The notes beneath the pieces are model-generated. The model did not search any database. It saw only the letters and a list, made by a program, of their open reading frames with translations, and was not told the DNA's origin. A stretch of DNA of 64,000 nt from Allopusillimonas sp008369125 (GTDB lineage: Bacteria > Pseudomonadota > Gammaproteobacteria > Burkholderiales > Burkholderiaceae_B), in assembly GCF_008369125.1 (NCBI RefSeq), contig NZ_VOAY01000004.1, positions 186,001 through 250,000 of the forward strand. Reading direction: 5' to 3'. This document shows positions 57,931 to 64,000 of the stretch, piece after piece (the first letter of the stretch is position 1; each line of letters opens with the position of its first letter). The translations under genes and the position numbers were made by a program.

Positions 57931-58560
57931 ATGTCAGTTGCCGATATTCGCCACAAATACGAAAAATTCGAATTGCTCGAATCTTCTCTGGCCGCAAACC
58001 CCTTTGACCAGTTTTCCCTATGGCTGGACGAAGCGTTAAAGGCCAACGTCACTGAGGCCACTGCCATGACGCTGGCCACTGCAACCCCAGAAGGCAGGCC
58101 ATCTGCACGCATTGTGCTGCTCAAAGGGTTTGATGCACAAGGCATGGTGTTCTTTACCAATTACCTCTCACGCAAAGGCCATGAGCTAGCAAACAACCCC
58201 AACGCCAGCCTGCTGTTTTTCTGGCCAGCCCTCGAACGCCAGGTACGCATTGAAGGCGTCATCGAAAAAATACCGGCAGCCGAGTCTGACCAGTATTTTA
58301 AAAGTCGTCCGCTCGAGTCACGCATAGGCGCCTGGGTTTCACCCCAAAGCCAGCCCATCAGCCGCGACGAACTCGAAGCACGCACCGCTGCGCTCACGGC
58401 ATCGCTTGGCGATAACCCTGCACGCCCCGAGCATTGGGGTGGTTATCGTCTGTCGCCCAGTTACTTTGAGTTCTGGCAAGGTCGGCCGTCGCGCTTGCAC
58501 GATCGTCTGGTGTTCCAACGCGAAAACACACATTGGGCGCTGCGGCGTCTCGCGCCCTAA
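57931..58560 (+). CDS. pdxH: Pyridoxine/pyridoxamine 5'-phosphate oxidase
   Basis: FMN enzyme producing pyridoxal 5'-phosphate. The 209-residue product has FMN contacts in ATPEGRPSARIVLLKGFDAQGMVFFTNY, LFFWPALERQVRIEGVIEKIP, and the C-terminal signature PEHWGGYRLSP.YFEFWQGRPSRLHDR, ending FQRENTHWALRRLAP. The start ATG 57931 gives the usual MSVADIRHKYEK. The next gene, a flavin reductase-like protein, starts 14 bp after its stop. Confidence 0.96.
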   Translation: MSVADIRHKYEKFELLESSLAANPFDQFSLWLDEALKANVTEATAMTLATATPEGRPSARIVLLKGFDAQGMVFFTNYLSRKGHELANNPNASLLFFWPALERQVRIEGVIEKIPAAESDQYFKSRPLESRIGAWVSPQSQPISRDELEARTAALTASLGDNPARPEHWGGYRLSPSYFEFWQGRPSRLHDRLVFQRENTHWALRRLAP

Positions 58561-58574
58561 CCGGCCACCCGCTC

Positions 58575-59105
58575 ATGGCCGCTACGCCCCCTATTTTTGA
58601 CTCCGCCTTTTTCCGATCTGCCTTGGGCCGTTTCGCTACAGGTGTCACCGTCATTACCGCTGAACACCCCGGCAATGCCGGAAACGAGCCTGTGGGCCTC
58701 ACCATTAGCTCGTTCAACTCGGTGTCGCTTGACCCACCCCTGGTGCTCTGGTCGCTGTCACGCAAAGCGTCTGCATTGCCCTATTTTCTGCATGCTGAGC
58801 GCTATGTGATTCATGTGCTGGCAGCCTCACAATTGCATCTGGCCAAACGCTTTGCCAGCGGCCCCCAAAGCGGCCGCTTTAACGATGTGGCGCTTGCACG
58901 TGCGCCCGGCGGCACCTTGATGCTGGCCGATAACGACACGGCAGCCTGGTTCGAATGCCATAATCTGACCCACCATGAAGCGGGCGACCATGTGGTGTTC
59001 ATCGGTCAGGTAGAAAGCTGTGATCGCAGCTTCAGTCAGCCTTTGGTGTACCACGCAGGCGACTTTGACCTTACCCCTTCTACCGAGCCGCTGTCCGATC
59101 TCTGA
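58575..59105 (+). CDS. Flavin reductase-like domain protein
   Basis: A 176-residue FMN-binding split-barrel flavin reductase (HpaC-type). Diagnostic stretches are FRSALGRFATGVTVIT (about 11-26), GLTISSFNSVSLDPPLVLWSLSRKAS (about 40-65), FAVHVL-like YVIHVLAASQ and HHEAGDHVVFIGQVE (about 130-145). These proteins reduce FMN or FAD with NAD(P)H for a partner monooxygenase or act alone. ATG 58575 (MAATPPIFD) is preferred; an ORF from 58533 overlaps pdxH. It lies between pdxH and the LhgO-like oxidase in a tight + strand set. Confidence 0.88.
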   Translation: MAATPPIFDSAFFRSALGRFATGVTVITAEHPGNAGNEPVGLTISSFNSVSLDPPLVLWSLSRKASALPYFLHAERYVIHVLAASQLHLAKRFASGPQSGRFNDVALARAPGGTLMLADNDTAAWFECHNLTHHEAGDHVVFIGQVESCDRSFSQPLVYHAGDFDLTPSTEPLSDL

Positions 59106-59138
59106 CGCGGCTTTCAACTTATCTATGTACGAGAAACA

Positions 59139-60257
59139 ATGGCAGCAGATCTAGACTGCGTGGTGCTCGGAGCTGGCGTTGTCGGCCTGGCTATTGCGCG
59201 TGAACTCGCCCTTGCAGGCCGTGAGGTGCTAGTTACCGAGGCAGACTCAAGCATTGGCACCGGCACCAGTTCACGCAACTCAGAAGTCATACACGCCGGT
59301 ATTTATTACCCTGCGGGCAGCCTCAAGGCAAAACTGTGCGTGGAAGGCAAGCAACTGCTGTACGCCTATTGCGCTGAGCGCGGCATACCGCACAAACGCA
59401 CAGGCAAACTTATCGTGGCGGCCACGCCCGGGCAAACCGCACAACTAAAGCAGATTGCCGAGCAGGCACGACGCAATGGCGTAGACGATCTGTACCAGAT
59501 TACCGGTGCGCAGGCGCGCGAACTCGAACCTGCGCTTAGCTGTGACGGGGCACTGGTCTCACCCTCAACAGGCATCATCGACAGCCATGGGCTGATGCTG
59601 GCGCTGCAGGGAGATGCCGAAAACCACGGTGCGCAATGCGTTTTTCATACTGTGTTTCGCGACGGGCATATTAACGATACGGGCGAATTCGTATTAACCT
59701 TTGGTGACAACGCCGCTGACAGCGCCTCGGCCATGACGCTCAGCGCCAATACCGTCATCAATGCGACGGGTCTGTCGGCGCCAGCCACAGCGCACGCACT
59801 GCATGGGCAGCCTGTTGCACACATACCCCCCACGTATTACTGCAAAGGCAGTTACTTTACGCTGTCAGGGCGGGCACCCTTTAGCCGTCTCATCTACCCC
59901 ATGCCTGACGAAGCAGGCCTGGGCGTACACCTAACGTTAGATCTTGGCGGCCAGGCCAAATTTGGGCCCGACACGCAATGGGTCGACCATGAAAACTACG
60001 ATATAGACCCTCACCGGGGCGACAGTTTCTACGAAGCCGTGCGCCGCTACTGGCCCGACCTGCCCGATGGCGCACTTAGCCCCGGCTATACCGGCATACG
60101 CCCAAAAATCGTTGGCGCAGGTCAGCCTGCAGCTGATTTTGTGATCGCAGGGCCGGCAACCCACGGCGTGAGCAACCTGATTAATCTGTTCGGGATAGAA
60201 TCTCCCGGCTTAACAGCCTGCCTGGCGATCGCTCGCTCAGCGCTGGCCACGCTGTAA
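59139..60257 (+). CDS. FAD-dependent oxidoreductase, L-2-hydroxyglutarate oxidase-like
   Basis: A 372-residue DAO-type flavoprotein. The dinucleotide motif is VVLGAGVVGLAIARELALAGREVLVTEA (about 8-35). SSRNSEVIHAGIYYPAGSLKAKLC (about 47-70) and the KGSYFTLSGRAPFSRLIYPMPDEAGLGVHLTLDLGG segment are characteristic of the LhgO/L2HGDH family, which oxidises L-2-hydroxyglutarate to 2-oxoglutarate; other 2-hydroxyacids are possible. It is 33 bp after the flavin reductase gene and 20 bp before purU. Confidence 0.85.
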   Translation: MAADLDCVVLGAGVVGLAIARELALAGREVLVTEADSSIGTGTSSRNSEVIHAGIYYPAGSLKAKLCVEGKQLLYAYCAERGIPHKRTGKLIVAATPGQTAQLKQIAEQARRNGVDDLYQITGAQARELEPALSCDGALVSPSTGIIDSHGLMLALQGDAENHGAQCVFHTVFRDGHINDTGEFVLTFGDNAADSASAMTLSANTVINATGLSAPATAHALHGQPVAHIPPTYYCKGSYFTLSGRAPFSRLIYPMPDEAGLGVHLTLDLGGQAKFGPDTQWVDHENYDIDPHRGDSFYEAVRRYWPDLPDGALSPGYTGIRPKIVGAGQPAADFVIAGPATHGVSNLINLFGIESPGLTACLAIARSALATL

Positions 60258-60277
60258 CTTACTGCTTAACACTACAC

Positions 60278-61126
60278 ATGAACGACTACATTCTTACGCT
60301 TTCGTGCCCTGACCGCATTGGCATAGTTCACAACGTAACCGGCTGGCTACTGGGCCTGCATGGCAACATTATTGATGCCCAGCAGTTTGGCGATCTCGAA
60401 ACCGAGCGGTTCTTCTTGCGTGTACATTTTGCGCTGCCCATTGCCACACCCGTCGACGAGCTTCATGCCTCGTTTGCATCAGTGGCCCACAAATTCGATA
60501 TGGACGCGCAGATCAATGACGCCCAGCGCAAGGCGCGCCTGCTGCTTTTGGTAAGCAGACAAGGCCACTGCCTGAACGACCTGCTCTTTAGGGCCAATAG
60601 CGGCGAACTGCCAGTAGAAGTGGCGGGCGTCGTGTCCAATCATCCTGATTTCAAAGGCATGGCTGAATCCTATGGCATACCTTTTCATTTGTTGCCTGTC
60701 AGCGCCGAAAACCGTGCAGAGCAAGAGCAACAGGTTCTTGACCTGGTCGCCAAAGAAAATGTAAACGTTGTCGTGCTGGCGCGTTATATGCAGATTTTGT
60801 CCGACAACATGTGTCGCGCGCTGTCTGGCAGGGCCATTAATATTCATCACAGCTTTTTGCCCAGTTTCAAAGGTGCCAAGCCTTATCACCAGGCGCATGC
60901 GCGCGGCGTCAAAATTATTGGCGCCACCGCCCACTACGTTACGGCAGCACTTGACGAAGGGCCAATTATTGAGCAAGACATTGAGCGTGTGCACCACGCC
61001 ATGAGCTCAACCGACCTTACCCGTGTGGGCAGCACCATAGAATCGCGCGTGCTGTCGCGCGCCGTGCGCTGGCACGTGGAACACCGCATTTTGCTCAACG
61101 GCCAGCGTACTGTCGTTTTCCGCTAA
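60278..61126 (+). CDS. purU: Formyltetrahydrofolate deformylase
   Basis: Hydrolyses 10-formyl-THF to formate and THF. The 282-residue product has an N-terminal ACT domain (about 1-85: YILTLSCPDRIGIVHNVTGWL) for Met/Gly control and a C-terminal formyltransferase-like domain. The active-site stretch is INIHHSFLPSFKGAKPYHQAHARGVKIIGATAHYVT, and the conserved Asp is in ALDEGPIIEQD. Its last four bases overlap the ggt stop on the opposite strand. Confidence 0.95.
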   Translation: MNDYILTLSCPDRIGIVHNVTGWLLGLHGNIIDAQQFGDLETERFFLRVHFALPIATPVDELHASFASVAHKFDMDAQINDAQRKARLLLLVSRQGHCLNDLLFRANSGELPVEVAGVVSNHPDFKGMAESYGIPFHLLPVSAENRAEQEQQVLDLVAKENVNVVVLARYMQILSDNMCRALSGRAINIHHSFLPSFKGAKPYHQAHARGVKIIGATAHYVTAALDEGPIIEQDIERVHHAMSSTDLTRVGSTIESRVLSRAVRWHVEHRILLNGQRTVVFR

Positions 61127-62982
61127 CCCGGCGGGTCACCCATCGATACGCCTTCGCGTCGAGGGTCAGACCCACCTTCCAGACCCTGGGGCGTAATCAC
61201 CACGCCCTGAAGCCCGCTTGGAAATGCAATTTCGCGCACCTCATGGCCCATTGCACGCAGCGGTGCTACCAATACATGTAGGGCCGTGTCTTTCTCGACC
61301 TCGGTAAACCGATTGCGGCTGCCTCGATTGGGCAGGGCAATGGCCTGCTGAATGTTCAGCCCCCAATCGAGTACACCCAGCAAGGTCTTTGCCACAAAGT
61401 TGATAATGGCAGCCCCTCCGGGTGATCCGATCGCCATGTAGGGTTTACCGTCCTTGAGCACAATCATGGGCGCCATGGAGCTGCGCGGGCGCTTGCCCGG
61501 TTCAACCCGATTGGCCACAGGCTTGCCCTCATCGTCTACACCGCTGAGCGAGAAGTCTGTCAGTTCGTTGTTAAGCAAAAAGCCATCAACAAAGATTTTG
61601 CTACCGAACGCGGTTTCTATTGAACTGGTCATGGAAACCACCCCACCATCAGCGTCAACCGCCACCATGTGGCTGGTGGACGGCAGCTCCGGTGAGTTGT
61701 CTTGCCCTCTGACCGCCAGCATATTGGCCGGGTCACCCGGTGGCGCACGCCCCATGCTTTGTTGTTTATCGATCAAGCCCGCCCGCAAGGCAAGATATTT
61801 TGGATTTAGCATGGCCTGTACTGGCACATGAACAAAATCAGGGTCGGCCACATAAACATCGCGGTCGGCAAAGGCCAGCTTACCCGCCTCAGAAAATAAA
61901 TGTACGGACGACAGGCTGTCTGGCGCCATGGCCGCGATATCAGTATGAGCGAGTATGCCCAGCATCTGCATAATCGCCAGCGGCCCCGAGCTGGGCGGTG
62001 GCATGCCGCACAACTGATAGGCCTTGTAAGGCATGCACAAAGGCTCGCGCTCTTTAGCCTTGTAGGCAGCCAGATCAGCAAGCGTCAGGTCGCCGGGCAT
62101 AGCATGGCCCCTCACTGCCTCAACGATATCGTGCGCGATGTCGCCCTGATAAAATGCCGATACGCCATCTTGAGCGATCAGGCGCAGGCTGCGTGCCAGT
62201 GCGGGGTTTTTCAGGCGATGCCCTGCAGGCCACGGCTGGCCCTGATCATCATAAAAATACGCTGCCGCAGCCGGTTGCTGCGGCAAATACTCATTTTCTT
62301 TGAGCAAGGCATGCAGGCGCGGAGACACCTCAAAACCCTGCTCAGCCAGTGCAATGGCCGGCGTGAAAAGCTGTGACCATTGAAGCTGACCGTGCTGCGC
62401 ATGAACCATGGCCAGCATGGCCAGCACCCCAGGTACTCCGACAGATTTTCCGCTATTTACCGCGTCCCAAAATGGCAGTGGCTTGCCGTCTTTGACAAAT
62501 CGGTCGTTGCGCGCCGCCAATGGTGCCGTCTCGCGACCATCGTATGCAAGCATGCCCTTTGCAGGGTCATACATGACCAGAAAGGCGCCGCCCCCCAGCC
62601 CGGAAGACTGAGGCTCTACCAGTGCAAGCACCATTTGCATGGCGATAGTGGCATCCACGGCATTACCGCCCGCTGCCAGCATGTCGGCACCAGCCCGCGT
62701 GGCAAGTGGATTGGCGCTGCTGGCCATGTAATGCGCTGCCCTGACCAATGTCCGCTGGGATACGGCTGTAGCAGACTCAGGGTTGATGTCTTCTTTGAAC
62801 ACCGTAGTTGGCGACACTGCAGTTGGCGACACCACAGCGGGTGAGGGTGAGGCCGGCGACGCCGCCCACGCAGCGGGAAGCAAGAGGGCAAGCATCAGCC
62901 CTGCCAGCGCACGCGCTACCGTGCTGCGGCGCCCGGTCACCGCATAAAAGCCCAATCGTGTGTTTTCTCGCCTTGCCTGCAT
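61123..62982 (-). CDS. ggt: Gamma-glutamyltransferase
   Basis: A periplasmic Ntn-hydrolase of 619 residues that cleaves glutathione and transfers gamma-glutamyl groups. The signal peptide ends near residue 41 (LLLPAAWAA). A Pro/Ser/Val stretch with a short repeat (SPTAVSPTTV) follows. The large subunit runs to about 435 and has SGLGGGAFLVMYDP and GREGAP-type DGRETAP. Autocleavage is expected before Thr436 (ELPSTSHMVAVDADGG), the catalytic nucleophile. The C-terminal subunit has FLLNNELTDFS and RPRSSMAPMIV..GSPGGAAII. The start is ATG 62982. Upstream lies the decamer tandem repeat (63071-63249), then the LysR gene in the same direction. Confidence 0.94.
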   Translation of the reverse strand: MQARRENTRLGFYAVTGRRSTVARALAGLMLALLLPAAWAASPASPSPAVVSPTAVSPTTVFKEDINPESATAVSQRTLVRAAHYMASSANPLATRAGADMLAAGGNAVDATIAMQMVLALVEPQSSGLGGGAFLVMYDPAKGMLAYDGRETAPLAARNDRFVKDGKPLPFWDAVNSGKSVGVPGVLAMLAMVHAQHGQLQWSQLFTPAIALAEQGFEVSPRLHALLKENEYLPQQPAAAAYFYDDQGQPWPAGHRLKNPALARSLRLIAQDGVSAFYQGDIAHDIVEAVRGHAMPGDLTLADLAAYKAKEREPLCMPYKAYQLCGMPPPSSGPLAIMQMLGILAHTDIAAMAPDSLSSVHLFSEAGKLAFADRDVYVADPDFVHVPVQAMLNPKYLALRAGLIDKQQSMGRAPPGDPANMLAVRGQDNSPELPSTSHMVAVDADGGVVSMTSSIETAFGSKIFVDGFLLNNELTDFSLSGVDDEGKPVANRVEPGKRPRSSMAPMIVLKDGKPYMAIGSPGGAAIINFVAKTLLGVLDWGLNIQQAIALPNRGSRNRFTEVEKDTALHVLVAPLRAMGHEVREIAFPSGLQGVVITPQGLEGGSDPRREGVSMGDPPG

Positions 62983-63070
62983 GTGTCTCGCCCTTTATTT
63001 CTTGCTTCTCATCCCTTCGCCCACCCTCGGGCCTCTGGCTGTCTCTGACTGTCTTCTGCTATCCCCTGCC

Positions 63071-63249
63071 TATCCCTGTCTATACCCGTCTGTCCCCGTC
63101 TATCCCCGTCTATCCCCATCTATCCCCATCTATCCCCGTCTATCCCCGTCTATTCCAGTCTATTCCAGTCTATCCCCGTCTATTCCAGTCTATTCCAGTC
63201 TATTCCCGTCTATTCCCGTCTATCCCGTCTATTCCCGTCTGTCTCCGTC
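63071..63249. repeat. 10-bp tandem repeat (TATCCCCGTC and variants)
   Basis: Fifteen exact-length decamers from 63071 to 63220 (TATCCCCGTC, TATTCCAGTC, TATTCCCGTC and others), one 9-bp unit, then two more decamers. The strand is almost pure pyrimidine apart from one A and one G per unit. Further short repeats follow: an 18-bp pair (63306-63341) and GTCTTT units near 63360. All ORFs here repeat the same decapeptide and are not genes. The 400 bp between ggt and the LysR gene shows nothing else. Confidence 0.92.
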
Positions 63250-63382
63250 TGTCTCTGGCCGTCTGTGTCTCTGGCTCCCTGTTCTCTGTTTCTTACCCCT
63301 AGCCGCCTCACCCCTTACTTTTGCCTCACCCCTTACTTTTGCCTTTCCGTTTTTTTGTCTTTGTCTTTGTCTTTCACTCAAT

Positions 63383-64000
63383 TTACTGCGCCAGCCCCTG
63401 CACCCATGATTCAAACATGTTGAGCGCTTCAGAGCGATCGCGATCCACTGGATAACTGAAAAAATAGGCTTCCGGCACTTTTAGCACACCCTCAACCGGC
63501 GCGACCAGCGTGCCGGCATCCAGCTCAGGTTGCGCCAGAAAGCGTGGCACCAGGCCCACGCCCATACCTGCTTTGACGGCCGCAATAACCATGGAAAACA
63601 GTTCATAGCGCGGCCCGGCACTAATGGAAGGCTGGTATTCGCGCCCCTGTGCGTCATACCAGTATCGCCAGGCATCAGGACGAGAAAGCATATGCAGATG
63701 GGTAAGACCCGACATGTCGCTGTCAACAGTCTCACGCCCTTTAAGCAGCTGGGGCATGCACACAGGCACCAGCGCCTCTTCATCAAAGAGTTTGATGCCT
63801 CGCGTCTGTGGCCATAATTGTTCAGCATGGTAAATGGCGGCATCCACAGGGTGATCTTTGAACTGAAACGGCAAAGTGCGGGAGGACAGGCTTACCGCAA
63901 TATCACCATGCAGGCGATGAAACTGAGCCAATCGGGGCACCAACCAGGTCGTCGCCAGGGTGGGCAGGACAGCAATATGCAGGCTACGCCCCATGCCTGA
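63383..64000 (-). CDS. LysR family regulator, C-terminal part
   Basis: The effector-binding domain of a LysR-type regulator whose N-terminal helix-turn-helix lies beyond the window (the frame is open to base 64000). The stretch RSLHIAVLPTLATTWLVPRLAQFHRLHGDIAVSLSS is the GcvA-subgroup pattern (L.v...ptfA..WL.PRL..F...P.I.V.l), followed by AVKAGMGVGLVPRFLAQPEL and a C-terminal ALNMFESWVQGLAQ. GcvA-like regulators control nearby operons, but the target is not visible. The 3' end faces the pyrimidine-rich repeat region upstream of ggt. Confidence 0.9.
   Translation of the reverse strand, partial: SGMGRSLHIAVLPTLATTWLVPRLAQFHRLHGDIAVSLSSRTLPFQFKDHPVDAAIYHAEQLWPQTRGIKLFDEEALVPVCMPQLLKGRETVDSDMSGLTHLHMLSRPDAWRYWYDAQGREYQPSISAGPRYELFSMVIAAVKAGMGVGLVPRFLAQPELDAGTLVAPVEGVLKVPEAYFFSYPVDRDRSEALNMFESWVQGLAQ

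Noticed and set aside
62808..63409. Long + strand ORFs with YPRLSPSIPV repeats
   Set aside because: Products of the 10-bp tandem repeat and the antisense strand of ggt; same peptide in every frame.

Overview
The window is a stretch of chromosome from a betaproteobacterium, most likely Alcaligenaceae (Burkholderiales; the Bordetella/Pusillimonas/Advenella neighbourhood). This rests on the gene set and order: dusB-fis-purH-ruvC-ruvA, minCDE, a phasin with PhaR-like operators, a Bug-type solute receptor, a 4-oxalomesaconate hydratase/CHA aldolase pair, and a double-length UvrA. Almost everything is chromosomal housekeeping. I see no prophage, no intact insertion sequence, no tRNA or rRNA gene and no CRISPR array. 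The two ends cut genes: bpt on the left and a LysR regulator on the right.

Layout. 0-8.6 kb: bpt end, pyrD, phasin, an IclR regulator, a CinA-type protein, an EI24 membrane protein, a thioredoxin, RNA helicase RhlE and the AzlCD amino-acid exporter. 8.7-17.9 kb: ilvE followed by three small + strand genes; a minus-strand group (MgtC C-terminal-like protein, CtaG, BepA-type protease); a TM2 protein; ubiH, dusB, fis. 17.9-30.8 kb: purH, ruvC, a 50-codon ORF, ruvA, then ruvB about 1.8 kb away beyond a threonine-dehydratase-type gene and a heptanucleotide-repeat tract; recQ with an usher-like barrel gene; ClcB channel with CBS domains; an OmpR/EnvZ-type pair. 30.7-37.1 kb: a cydAB-like pair, glnS, minCDE. 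37.2-42.2 kb: a gallate/protocatechuate meta-cleavage fragment (galC, galB, Bug receptor, divergent LysR), a small lipoprotein and an isochorismatase-like hydrolase. 42.4-54.6 kb: ettA, an acidic protein, the overlapping uvrA-pabB-pabC operon, a 42-residue basic protein missed by length filters, a glycosyltransferase. 54.7-64 kb: acyl-CoA dehydrogenase, tcdA, chaC, pdxH, flavin reductase, an LhgO-like oxidase, purU, ggt and the LysR end.

The observation I rate highest is the cydAB-like pair at 30.7-33.2 kb. The CydA homologue aligns almost without gaps to E. coli CydA in the membrane regions, but every heme-associated residue I could check is replaced (H19, E99, E107, H186, M393, E445), while CydB looks ordinary. 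It should not be annotated as a working bd oxidase without further evidence.

Second in interest is the density of tandem repeats. There are 7-bp units before ruvB, 8-bp units after ettA, 39-bp units inside pabB, 62-bp units covering the 3' end of the glycosyltransferase gene, 10-bp units before ggt, and a C10 tract upstream of the phasin promoter. Several candidate RNA structures also stand out: a hairpin that buries the dusB ribosome-binding site, a row of four hairpins before the MgtC-like gene, and a 9-bp inverted repeat before chaC.
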